Notes: a model not told the origin generated them from the letters alone. DNA of 17,713 bases from Gymnopus androsaceus JB14 (GCA_009733575.1 ML769904.1:1-17713), one strand, 5' to 3'. Counted from the stretch's first letter, positions 8,523 to 17,713 are shown. A program made the numbers and translations.

Positions 8523-8545
8523 AGGGTTGTTGAATAGAATTATCC
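8523..8545. repeat. orphan right end of the Mutator-like family
   Basis: The reverse complement of this stretch begins ggataattctattcaacaac and is identical over 23 bp to the left end at 2273. The 9 bases that follow (gagattagt) do not occur before any left end in the window. Its partner is therefore lost or lies elsewhere. Confidence 0.65.
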
Positions 8546-8719
8546 GAGATTAGTAAGTATTATCCATCAAGTGTATGTGTCCGAGTCCTCTGCAAGGAGA
8601 AGATTGATTCTACTGGTACTTACCACCATAGCATAGTAGCATAAAATGACTTTTTGACATCCGAGTGTGAAGGTACACATGTTATGGGGAGGATATCACT
8701 TAAGTGATAAAAATTTAAA

Positions 8720-8736
8720 ATCATCAGCAAGTTGGC
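8720..8736 (+). repeat. left terminal inverted repeat of the Plavaka-type element
   Basis: The sequence atcatcagcaagttggc is the exact reverse complement of 16241-16257. The element most likely begins at 8722, with at as target duplication. Confidence 0.85.
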
Positions 8737-8738
8737 AA

Positions 8739-8774
8739 ATGTATAGAAAGTATGGTACCATACTTTCTATACAT
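8739..8774. repeat. perfect 36-bp palindrome next to the left end
   Basis: The two 18-base arms (atgtatagaaagtatggt and its complement) meet at the ggtacc centre at 8754-8759 with no spacer. Its arm contains the ccatac and tatacat motifs of the subterminal zone. It starts two bases inside the left terminal repeat and has no equal at the right end, where only a single ccatac follows the terminal repeat. Confidence 0.85.
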
Positions 8775-8890
8775 CTTCCATACACGTATGGGGAATCGGA
8801 GGGTGCATAAACTCCATACACCCCATACCAAGTTTCTATACCTCGCATGTATAATTCCTATACATAATTCTATACATCCATACATGGCCA
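8775..8890. repeat. left subterminal repeat zone
   Basis: Copies of ccatac lie at 8778, 8814, 8823 and 8878, with gtatgg at 8786 and several tatacat/atgtata words between. This is the usual form of transposase-binding subterminal repeats. The minus-strand gene ends about 240 bases further in; 8891-9128 shows no further feature. Confidence 0.7.
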
Positions 8891-9128
8891 TCATTGTCGT
8901 CACCGTACTAGTCGCTCGCCGAGAATCACACCAAAAATCATTAGAACAGAATGATTTTGCATAAAAACCACAGGTTGACTAAATGGTAAACTAACTAACT
9001 AGATCCGAGTCTAACCAATGCTGTTGAAAACTACAAAACCCATGTAGTCGAAGCAGTAGTATCCAACCTACAATAAAAGTAGCGCAGGTCAGTACAGCGA
9101 AAGGAAAGAGTGCACGAATGACACACCA

Positions 9129-11711
9129 TTACTCCAACATAACAAGTTTGTCTTCCTGTTCCATTATCCTGGCGTCAGCTACTGGATCCGACACTGGCTG
9201 CCGCTTCTCAAACTTGCAAACATTGATGAATTGCTCTGTCGCCTCGAAAATTGTCATCCACTTTGAGTCACTGACACTTTTGACGAGGTTGTAGTATGAG
9301 CCAATGTGTTCTGCCCAAGGGTCCTCTCCAAACCCGTCTTTGTTATTGTTCGAGACTCGGCCCTTTCCCTCCTTCTTACGTTGAGCTTGCTGGGTCTTGC
9401 GAGCTTCATCAATTGAGTTGTAGCCAGGTTCGAAAGCGTGGAGGGCCCGGAGATACTGTAGAAGAAGAAATTAGTCAACAAAAAGCTAATTAGGATTGGA
9501 ATAAAACTGTACGGCGGCAGCACTGAGAGCTAATGCTCCCGCAGGGAACCCATGTGGTGATTTGACCTTGAACAACTTTGCGAGCTCGCAGTGCTGGGTA
9601 AACGTCTCGAGGATCCCGGGTCCTTGCAGAGTACCTGTGCTGTCTGCTCGCTAGTTAGAAAAAAAAGTTTTAGCGTACTAGTTAAACAAAAGAGATTGGA
9701 GGTAATGCACCGAGAATCCTGGGTTACTATATGCCCAATAGTCTTCCTCAAGCTGAGCAGCAATGTAAGCTGCTCGCTCTTCCAAGTCATCCTCCAGCTC
9801 ATCAATCTTACGCCCAACAATCTTCAGAGCCTTCTTGCCTAATTCACTTTGATATGTCCGGATTTGGGTATGACACTTGAATATTAAAAAATCAGCAGTG
9901 AAAAGGATAGTATACCATTGACTCACAAAGCCAGCAATAGCAGGATCGTCCTTGCAATTGCTCTGCAGAGGAAAAACATCGGTCCAAGTAGTTCGGATTA
10001 AAGCCTTCAATTCGAGGTTATTGCTCATTCCAAACTGAAGCTCCTGAGTGCCAACAAAGTCAAGGATAGTGGGCATGAATTCGGTGTCCCATTTGTGGTG
10101 GTCAGCAGTCGTGGAGATAGGAAGGTTGGTCTTGTTAAAAGTCAAACATTTACCATTCCCACGTCGCTCTTTGGCGTCAATCACGTTAACGTTAGCGGGA
10201 ACAAGGCGCACTTGAGTCTCTACAAGCTACAGCCATCATCAACACAGGTCCAACGTCAAGGTATGGCACTCACCTTTTTGCTGGCAACGGTAGAGGCTTT
10301 CGCTCCTGCCTGCTTTGCTTCACGAGCTGCGTTCACCGACTCGGCGGTTTCTTCATGGTCGAATTTGCCCATGTGACCTGCATCGCTGTACTCACCTTGT
10401 GCATGACGATCTTGCCGTGCATGCTCAAGACGTGCAATGAGCGGGTCGTTTGAAGCGTTAGCCAGTGTAGGAGCTCCTGCCTTTTTCAAGGCAATCTTGA
10501 AGTCAGCACGGAGGCCACCAAGATCAGGTCCCTTTGCTTGTTTATTAACTCTGTAAGTTGTATTCTCGTTAGCTTGTAAATCAGAATTGACTAGCACTCA
10601 CATGTTTGTTTTGGTACTAGCACTTGCTCGCTTCTTACTACTGGCAACGGCTGGAACAACATTAGTTGTAGTTGGGGGCTTCTCTGTGCGTGCAGCGGCG
10701 ACTGCCGTGTGAACAGCCAGTTTTTTGAATCTGGTATCAGGTTGTGAGCATTATGGTCAAAAAAAATGAACTTGCTTACTTTTTTTGTCTCGGCAGTAGC
10801 TTGCTTCTTCGCATTTTTGGTATTCAGAGCCTTGTCTGCTCTGCGAGAGTGTTTCCACTCCTCAAATGCTGCTTCATAATCCGAGTCGGACTCGGAGTCA
10901 GAGGCCATATTCCGATAACTGGATCCATCAGATTCTACGGCAGGGGTTTCGAAGGCAGCTTCAGATGACTGATCATCTTCAGCATCAACGTCCATGCCCA
11001 TGACTGAGATGTAGTCGGATTCGGAAGTGTCAGCGCCGCCATGAAGATCAGGGAGAGAGGTGAAATCCATGAGATCATCCTCATCCTCTATTCCTCGCAG
11101 ATCCAAATCCTCGGGAGCTGCAATTTCATTTGCAGCCCCATCTTCAGTACCTAGGTATCTCAATGGTTAGTGACATTATCAAAGAAGGTAAAAAAACTTG
11201 GCTTACTACCTTCCGCTTCAGGGGCTTTCAGTATCACCGAGTCTTGATCGTAACCTTGAACTATTAATGTAAGGATTTCAGTTGTTTGAATGGAAAATTA
11301 ACTGACCAACACTAGTACAGGGTTTACATTTAGGCTTTGGACCCTTTGGTGCTCGTTGTGGTGGTGGAGGCAATGGTTCGGGCACAGGGCTCATTGTAAG
11401 ACCAGTGGACTTTCTCTGCTCTGGTGGAGGTTTAGGAGCTTTTGGTGCTGAAAGAGGTAGTTTTTTTTAAGATCGAGATCTGGATGCAATGACTGACGTT
11501 TGACTTGTTCCAAGGATCGTTCATCCTCAACTCAAGCAATGTCATGTGTGGCATGAAGTGCCTTGCTTTTCTGCTCCGATTCAGCAGCATCCTTGGCAGC
11601 CTGAGCTTTCGAAGCTTTTTCGTCTCTGGCGGTTTTTCGTTCCTTGAGTCTGTGAGGTAAAAGACTTGGGTCAAGAATGACTCTCTTTCCGCGAGTAGTC
11701 ATTTTGGACAT
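9129..11711 (-). pseudogene. transposon accessory protein of unknown function, ten exons, two lesions
   Basis: The exons, in transcript order, are 11711-11498, 11447-11307, 11260-11210, 11150-10780, 10730-10602, 10550-10274, 10226-9927, 9875-9711, 9650-9513 and 9455-9129. The introns are 46-60 bases, mostly with gtgagt or gtcagt donors. About 700 residues are encoded. The N-terminus is basic with a lysine/alanine helix, then a proline-rich stretch (PEPLPPPPQRAPKGPKPK), then a very acidic zone (DSESDSDYEAAFEEWKH) and lysine-rich segments. The C-terminal half resembles an uncharacterised basidiomycete family: helical DDLEERAAYIAAQLEEDYW, then GFPAGALALSAAAV and WMTIFEATEQF. I recall this from hypothetical proteins often drawn toward DUF6532 and am unsure. 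An in-frame TGA interrupts exon 1 (11534-11532). Exon 4 ends in seven A's and joins exon 5 one base out of frame. By position it may play the role of the CACTA accessory DNA-binding protein. Confidence 0.7.
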
Positions 11712-11860
11712 TTTTTATGTTGTAGAAAATGCAAGAGGTTTTTGGGAGGCTGTGATGCGAACTGGACAGTTTGAAAAATATTTGTAAGCCAAAGTTCAAC
11801 CCGGATTGGATTTTTTGCTCTAGTCCAGCAAGCACAAGCGCCGGCTTCTATCTACGTCTT
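11712..11860. promoter_or_regulatory. shared divergent promoter of the transposon
   Basis: Only 149 bases separate the start codons of the accessory gene (minus) and the transposase (plus). An aaaaatattt box at about 11775-11784 could serve the plus side, and the aaaaaatg before 11711 is A-rich on the minus side. The layout implies that both genes are transcribed from one control region. Confidence 0.55.
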
Positions 11861-14800
11861 ATGCCTTGTCAAATTCCATGTCCGTATCAGCAATGTACTC
11901 GGACATTCATGCTACAAGGTCATCTTACAAAACATATCAAGTCAAGAGTACATCGAAATGGAGTTCTCCGGACTTCTACAGATCATGGGCCATCACAGGC
12001 CTCTATTTCGTTCACCATCTCCATCTTTGGGCAATAATTTCGACGATCCACCATCACCGCCAAGTTATAGATCCAGTCCTTCACCATCACCACCACCAAG
12101 TCCTCCTATGGACAGATTTAATTTTCATCCGTTCTTGACAGGTAAGAAATACGTTATTGAGACCGCAAAAGCTCAAATTTATTTTACAGGAGAGAAATGT
12201 GACAAGGATGGCAATGCTCTGCCTCCTGGTGCTCCGCCAGAACCCCTTCCTGAAGTGGAAAACCCATGGGCTCCATTTCAAGATGAAATAGCTTATAGAC
12301 TCGCAGATCTAGTATTCAAAAAAGTCGAAATGTCTCAGCCAAACATCGACGAGCTACTTGATCTCTGGTGTCTAGATGTGCAGCGGCGTTTCGGTGGTGA
12401 TTCGGGGCCCTTTGGGACTCATGGTGACCTCTTGGAAACGATTGACAGCATTCAAGACGGAAGCGCACCTTGGCAGTGTTTCCAGACAGAGATTGAGGAA
12501 AACCTTCCGGTCAATGCTCCTGAATGGCGGAAAACATCTTATCAGGTTTGGTATCGCGATCCCGACACTGTCATTGCGAATATGCTCTCCAATCCCGACT
12601 TTGCGAAAGATTTTGATGCAGCACCCTATGTTCACATTGGAAAGGATGGAAAGCGCTGTTGGAGTGATTTTATGTCAGGAAACTATAGTTTTAGGCATGC
12701 AGTATGAGAACAAAGTTGGTTCCTTGGATGCGATCTGATTCATTTTTTTAGACTCAGATTTACGAAGATCCAGAGACAGGAGGTGAAAATGTCGCTGGTG
12801 CAATGTATTGTCTGATCATCCTTGGTGCTGATAAGACCACTGTCTCTGTCGCAACGGGTCATGTCGAGTACCACCCACTTTATCTCTCCATTGGTAACCT
12901 CCACAATTCGGCACGTCGAGGTCATAGGAATGGTGTTATTCCTATTGGGTTTCTCGCAATTCCTAAGGGTATGTGTACTTGCTTGTATTACCTTTAATGT
13001 TACTAAACTCTCCTTGCTACTAGCGGATCGAAAGTACAACAACGACAACAATTTTCGCATCTTCAAGAAACGGCTTTACCATTCATCACTTGTTTCAATT
13101 CTCAGCTCACTCCGGCCTGCAATGACCACGCCAGTTGTTCGCCAATGCCCCGATGGATACTTTCGGCGTATCATATATGATCTTGCTGCGTTCATTGCAG
13201 ATTATCCTGAGCAGGTTATGTTGGCAGGTATTGTACAGGGCTGGTGCTGCCGGTACGTATGATGTTTGACTATATTGTGTGAATACCGTTCTGATTATGT
13301 TTTTGCTTCTAGATGTACTGCTCATTTTTCTGACCTTGATGGCACTGGAGAGCCTCGCACTCGAGAATGGGTAAATACCCTTTTCAATCACTATCAGGGT
13401 GAACCTGGTGTGCTTTGGGACAACTACGGCATTGACGATGATGTACTTGTGAGTTCTCCGATATTAGTTGGTATATCCGGATACTCATAGAAGTTTTAGC
13501 CATTCACGCACTACTTTCCGAGAGCCAACATTCATGAGATCTTAACGGCGGACCTGTTACACCAAGTCATTAAAGGTTGCTTCAAGGATATGATTGTCGA
13601 GTGGGTTGTCTCTTATCTTACTCTTGAACACGGAGAAGCACGGGCCAAGGAGATACTGGATGAGGTTGATCACCGGTGTGCTCTTCCTTCACACTACTTT
13701 TTTTCACCACTGTTTATCTGAATCAATAACCTAGTATATCTGTCGTCCCTTCTTTTCCCGGGCTTAGACGCTTTCCGCATGGCTGCCACTTCAAACAGTG
13801 GACTGGAGATGACTCCAAAGCCCTCATGAAAGTACGTTCAAGCATTTTCTGTCTTTTTACGCATATTCTGATTAGACTATAGGTTTTTCTTCCTGCCATT
13901 TTGGAATATATTCCATACGAAATGTCCCGCTGTATTTCTTCTTTTTTGGATTTTTGCTATCTTGTACGGCGGAACGACTTTACAACCGATACAATAGCAG
14001 AGATCCAAGCTGCTATTCACTCTTTTCATCACTACCGTGAGATTTTCATCTCCACCGGTGTTCGTGAACATTTCTCTATCCCTCGAATGCACTCAATCAC
14101 CCATTACCCTGCCCTTATTCTCGATTTTGCTGCTCCTAATGGAGTTTGTTCATCCATCACCGAGTCCCGACATATCACAGCTGTCAAGAAGCCATGGCGT
14201 CGCTCAAACCTGATATAACGCCCTCAGCCAGATGCTACTTACAAACCAGCGTTTGGATAAACTGGCTGCACTGCGTGCCATGCTTGTTGAGCGTAAATTG
14301 ATGCCTCCACTCAAAACCCCACCACCACCAGATCCTTTTGACACAGAGGTTGACGAAAGAGGGTGCTGATGATGGAGAACGTCTTCTCGCCAAGGTTGAC
14401 CTAGCCAAGAAACGAGGTACACTGCTTGTCTCTCACTGATTTCAACATTACTAATAACACTTGGGCAGCTTCGGGTTATCCTCGCTCACTGGAGCCTCTT
14501 GCAGCTCATGTCCAGCAGTCAGAGCTTCCGGCCCTCACACGTCAATTCTTATACGAGCAGACTACAGGAATGAGCAGTGATGACGTGGACCTGGAAGATT
14601 GTCCGGAAATTTTTGGATTCGACCAAGTTCAGTGTCTTCCACTCTGCAGTATCAAGGTTCTATGCCCTGAGTGATAATGCTGGTATTCATGGTATGCACC
14701 GTGAGCGAATCCGCTGTACTCCATCATGGTATGGTCAGGAACGTCGTGATACAGTAGCGGTTGTCATTGATGATACGGTACCGGGATTCCGAGGGATGAG

Positions 14801-15131
14801 CGCAGCTCGGGTTCACTTGTTTTTCTCTTTCAAGTACCAGGATAACGTGTATCCTTGTGCTCTTGTCCACTGGTTCAATACGTATGGCCGGAGTCAGGAT
14901 CCAAACACAGGTTTATGGATTGTGCGACCTGCTTACCATGATTCCCGTCAGCGTCGCCGTCATCTTGCAGTTATTCATCTGGATACTTTACTTCGTGGGG
15001 TTCATCTGATACCCAACTATGGTCCTCGTCCTCTTAACCGTGCAGTAAAATTTTACCATTCTTTAGATGCGTTTTCCGCGTATTATGTCGATAGGCTGGC
15101 TGATTATCATGCCAATGAAATACTATTCTAA
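11861..15131 (+). pseudogene. Plavaka-type transposase with several frame changes
   Basis: Exons: 11861-12141 (one frame change inside), 12190-12701, 12752-12968, 13024-13252, 13313-13448, 13500-13675, 13735-13831, 13883-14416 and 14469-15131. The introns are 48-60 bases and all listed junctions keep phase. The product starts MPCQIPC with a C2H2 finger (C7, C12, H25, H31), then a proline/serine linker. The family core follows: PWAPFQDEIAYRLADL, IDELLDLW, YQVWYRDPDTVIANML, FDAAPYVH, SDFMSGNY, LGADKTTVSVATGH, RNGVIPIGFLAIPK, DLLHQVIKG, QWTGDDSKALMKVFLPA, APNGVCSSITESRH and a C-terminal HALVHW-like block. Candidate DDE residues are the Asp of GADKTT (12830), the Asp of DLLHQ (13551, like DVMH of CACTA transposases) and the Glu of ITES (14162). 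Frame changes lie at about 11948-11981, 14211, 14361 and 14605-14630. The family call is strong; this copy is probably dead. Confidence 0.88.
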
Positions 15132-15166
15132 TTCTGCCTTGAATGTACCTCTCGAGAATATAGTCT

Positions 15167-16052
15167 ATGAGTAGTAGAGCCGTCGGAGCGGAGGGTATCC
15201 AAACCGGGAATTTCGAATTGGATGAAACTGAGACTTTTTTCACAACTTCGACCTATCCTTCAGCTTCAATGCTTTCAACTCCAAAGAAACGGAAACTGTC
15301 CACTGAAATACCCCTACCAGTATGTGTATTCACTGTTGCCTTTCAAGTTACGTGCTTGATTATAGAACTTCAGTGAAGATATTGTTCCCTCCTCGCAATC
15401 TCCAAGCCCACTCTACTCCAAGGTCATACCAAAGTGGGAGGAGTACTCGGACAAAAAACTGGTATGCTTATACATGTATAATGTTGTCATTGAGTCCTCA
15501 TAAGTTTTAATCGATTCAGGGTCTCTCAGCATATGTGAATGTAGCATCTCCATTGGCTGGTTGCAGCAAAATGTCAGCCAATTCTCTCCTGGACTCGGAT
15601 AAAGAGGGTAGCATGGGTCCCAAAGAAGAGTTGGATGTTCCAGATCCTGACAAGACTCTCACAAGTGCATAACCGAAAGTCTGGTTTATTTTATCACTGA
15701 AGTAGGATCATTAGACCCAGCTCAATCAGTACTCGAAAGCCCTCCTGCGGCCTCACCTATCACCCACAAACAATACATGCTCAACATGGCAAAACTTGAA
15801 GATGAGCTGTATGATGTGTGTATGGAGTGTCGAGGCTTAAAAGTCAATGTGCTCGCAGCATCATCAGCGCAGAAACTTGCTGAGGCTCAACGTGACCTGG
15901 CTAATCAAAAGCGCGATGCTGCAATGAACAAGAAGACAAGGCTCAGCAAAGAGAATCGAGACTTGAAGCGTGAAGTTAGCTTCTTACGTAGAGGTTTGCG
16001 TGAAGCGGGACGCGATCTTATTCGATTGACAGACTCTGGATCAGGAGAGTAG
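15167..16052 (+). CDS. small coiled-coil protein of the transposon, 243 aa, four exons
   Basis: The exons are 15167-15319, 15366-15461, 15520-15664 and 15715-16052, with introns of 46, 58 and 50 bases; the last acceptor could also be at 15705. The lengths sum to 732 bases, a whole number of codons, and no lesion is seen. The N-terminus (MSSRAVGAEG...) has TPKKRKLST at residues 38-46, close to a classical nuclear import signal. The middle is polar and acidic. The last ~85 residues (MAKLEDELYDV to LIRLTDSGSGE) are long, charged helix with heptad-like leucine spacing and sequence such as KLAEAQRDLANQKRDAAM, so a coiled coil is likely. It lies inside the transposon ends, 35 bases after the transposase stop. 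I infer a nuclear accessory factor, perhaps a dimerising partner of the transposase. I do not recognise the family. Confidence 0.7.
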
Positions 16053-16084
16053 TTTATTCAATTAGTGAATCAACAATGTACATA

Positions 16085-16240
16085 CTGTCTATATGAAGTA
16101 ACTATGTATAGGGAGTATGGAAATTGTATGGGAAATGTCTTGTATGGAAGATATCGCCTATGTATAGCAAATTTCAAAATTTGAGTGTATGGAAGGTATG
16201 GATCTGATGCCATCATACATCCTATACGCGCCATACTTTC
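16085..16240. repeat. right subterminal repeat zone of the Plavaka-type element
   Basis: Five copies of gtatgg and several tatgtata words occur here, opposite in orientation to the ccatac copies of the left zone. One ccatac at 16231 directly adjoins the terminal repeat. The distance from the last gene to the end is about 200 bases. Confidence 0.7.
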
Positions 16241-16257
16241 GCCAACTTGCTGATGAT
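16241..16257 (-). repeat. right terminal inverted repeat of the Plavaka-type element
   Basis: The sequence gccaacttgctgatgat is the exact reverse complement of 8720-8736. The element most likely ends at 16255, with at following as target duplication. Confidence 0.85.
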
Positions 16258-16605
16258 GTAAGGGCTCCAATACATTCAACAGTGTATATAAGGCAAAATG
16301 ATAAATCAAATGGGGCTCAGTCATTTTCAGCAAGTATTGGGATGGCACCAAATAGGCACAGAACATGATAAATCCATTATCCAACATGATCACCTTGAGA
16401 CTTACAGAAAATTCTATAGAAGCAACATTACAAACTTAAAAGAAAGGGGAACAAACCCTGTGGACTGAGGTCCAGTGTGATTTTCGTTGTGACTAAGAAT
16501 GTAGAAAGGGTTGTTACTTGACAAGAGGGTTGTAAAGCAGAGTTTTTAGGGCAAATGATTGTCAAAATATATGCTGAAGGGGATCATAGTTGTCAATAAC
16601 ATTGG
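16258..16605. other. 3' flank between the transposon and the WD40 gene
   Basis: No gene is supported. The stretch should contain the 3' untranslated region of the WD40 gene. Two gggttgt words at about 16508 and 16526 recall the subterminal repeats of the Mutator-like family, but no attattcc/ggataatt end is present. The open frame at 16070-16393 (minus) runs across the transposon border and is chance. Confidence 0.5.
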
Positions 16606-17713
16606 TCAGTCATCAATACAATGGAACCACTCCTCCCCATATACACAATCTGCAAAAGATAACTTGGTGTATCCTGCCTGAGATATAATGCATAAATTCT
16701 GAGGACTCCATAATTGCTTGCAAAACGGAGGAGGAATCCAAATTATACCATCAGGGCAATTAGGAAAGGTAATCCATCCATCACTTGTCAGATTCCAGTT
16801 ATTTTTTACTAAAGAGAACAGGTGAGAAACAAAGCATGAACAGAAATTTGGAAGATTACCTTGCAATGATTCATCGTGATCTGTGAGAGTGTGCTTGATT
16901 GGAAGATCAATAGTAGCATTCCAGATCCTGCTGGTGTTGTCATGAGAGCCAGGCACAATTCTGGTTCCATTGTTTGAAAAGACAGCAGAATTCACAACAC
17001 CATAACGACCTTGCAGGGGATCACCCATTTGAGCACCAGTAGTGGCATCCCAAATCCTGACTGTTCTGTCATGAGAGCCAGACACAATCCTGGTTCCTTC
17101 CTGTGAAAAGGCAACTGAATGGACCTCTTCATCATGACCTTGCAAGGGATCACCTATTGGAGCACCAGCAGTGGCATCCCAGATCCTGACTGTTTTGTCA
17201 AAAGAGCCAGACACAATCCTGGTTCCATCATGTGAAAAGGCAACTGAACCAACCCAATCATCATGACCTTGCAAGGGATCACCCATTTGAGCACCAGTAG
17301 TAGCATCCCAGATCCTGACTGTTTTGTCATAAGAGCCAGACACAATCCTTGTTCCATCATGTGAACTGAACTGACCCAATCCTCATGACCTTGCAAGTGA
17401 TCACACATTTGAGCACCAGCAGTAGCATCCCAGATCTTGACTGTTTTGTCATTAGAGCCAGACACAATCCTGGTTCTATCGTGTGAAAAGGCAACTGAAC
17501 CAATCCAATCATCACGACCTTGCAAGGGATCACACATTTGAGCACCAGTAGTGGCATCCCAGATCCTGACTGTCTTGTCATGGGAGCCAGACACAATTCT
17601 GGTTCCTTCATGTGAAAAGGCAACTGAATAGACCAAAGTTCGTGACCTTGCATGAAATAGGCAACTGGAATAGACGCCAAAGTTCGTGACCTTGCAAGGA
17701 TCACCTATTTGGG
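16606..17713 (-). pseudogene. 3' part of a WD40-repeat (NACHT-WD-like) gene, frame-broken, cut by the window edge
   Basis: Two exons are visible, 17713-16860 and 16808-16606, separated by a 51-base intron. About six WD40 repeats of 43 residues (129 bp) follow one another. They carry HDGTRIVSGSYDKTVRIWDA and TGAQMGDPLQGHDDWVGSVAFS with few changes, so the repeats are nearly identical at DNA level. The last repeat is diverged (NTSRIWNATIDLPIKH). A tail with DGWITFPNCPDGIIWIPP and a final hydrophobic segment ends in a stop at 16606. Such tails close WD40 domains of fungal NACHT-WD proteins, which act in non-self recognition and programmed cell death. The NACHT part would lie to the right, outside the window. 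Against its sister repeats one repeat lacks 7 bases at about 17365/17366. A duplicated stretch at 17613-17696 also breaks the frame, so this copy is probably a pseudogene. Confidence 0.8.
17613..17696 (-). repeat. imperfect tandem duplication within the WD40 repeats
   Basis: A 40-base block (17613-17652) ending ccaaagttcgtgaccttgca is followed at once by a 44-base variant (17653-17696) ending in the same 20 bases. The regular repeats contain this block once. The next stretch also lacks one g of cttgcaagggatcacc. Together these take the reading out of the WD40 frame. Confidence 0.7.

Larger units (their letters stand above)
8722..16255. mobile_element. Plavaka-type DNA transposon with three genes, about 7.5 kb
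   Basis: Inverted ends catcagcaagttggc (8722-8736) and gccaacttgctgatg (16241-16255) match perfectly, and the match extends two more bases on each side. Because at is its own complement, those bases can be read either as part of the repeat or as a 2-bp target duplication. Both ends continue into subterminal zones rich in ccatac and tatacat, in mirror orientation. Between the ends lie an accessory gene (minus, 9129-11711), a Plavaka-like transposase (plus, 11861-15131) and a coiled-coil protein gene (plus, 15167-16052). The layout recalls CACTA-type elements, which carry a transposase plus a DNA-binding accessory protein and subterminal repeats. The transposase carries several frame changes, so this copy is probably immobile by itself. 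Confidence 0.85.

Noticed and set aside
2273..8545. Pairing the left end at 2273 with the end at 8545 as one element
   Set aside because: The ends match over 23 bp, but the flanks (tcaaacttg against gagattagt) differ, whereas 2273 and 6781 share an exact 9-bp duplication.
16070..16393. 107-residue minus-strand open frame
   Set aside because: Runs through the subterminal repeats and across the transposon border; chance.
17154..17704. Two overlapping minus-strand frames at the right edge read as separate proteins
   Set aside because: They are pieces and shadows of one WD40 gene split by a 7-bp loss and a local duplication.
16600..17713. 129-bp repeats as a CRISPR or satellite array
   Set aside because: The repeats encode the 43-residue WD40 unit in one frame and have no spacers.

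Overview
The window looks like nuclear DNA of a basidiomycete, most likely an Agaricomycete. Every convincing gene is split by short GT-AG introns of about 41-71 bases. A Plavaka-type transposase and a C-terminal NACHT-WD40-type tail are present, and most of the sequence is AT-rich nested transposon debris. I could not search a database, so family names rest on motifs that I recognise.

Layout. Positions 574-1689 (+) hold one ordinary intact host gene, an NmrA/isoflavone-reductase-like NAD(P)-binding protein with four exons. From 2264 to 6790 there is a nest of mobile elements whose borders can be read directly. An outer Mutator-like element (2273-6781, 9-bp target duplication tcaaacttg) contains a related inner element (2530-3718, duplication gaattgaac). 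The inner element contains a miniature LTR element (2750-3556, duplication atata). The outer element also contains a young LTR element (4403-5914, duplication ctatt, LTRs differing at 2 of 195 positions). That LTR element encodes only an intact Gag with a CCHC knuckle, and its leader carries five evenly sized small hairpins. Positions 6791-8719 are AT-rich and non-coding, apart from one further Mutator-like end at 8523-8545.

Positions 8722-16255 form one roughly 7.5-kb DNA transposon. It has matching 15-17 bp terminal inverted repeats, mirror-image subterminal repeats and three genes. A ten-exon gene on the minus strand (9129-11711) encodes an accessory protein of unknown function. It is divergent from a Plavaka-type transposase on the plus strand (11861-15131). 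A small four-exon gene follows only 35 bases downstream (15167-16052) and encodes a protein with a nuclear-localisation-like motif and a C-terminal coiled coil. The transposase and the accessory gene are broken by frame changes or a stop; the coiled-coil gene appears intact. I infer that the three proteins belong to one transposition system.

From 16606 to the right edge, on the minus strand, lies the 3' part of a WD40-repeat gene with near-identical 43-residue repeats and a NACHT-WD-like tail. It has at least one internal frameshift and a damaged, duplicated stretch at the window edge. I saw no rRNA, tRNA, CRISPR array or bacterial signal.
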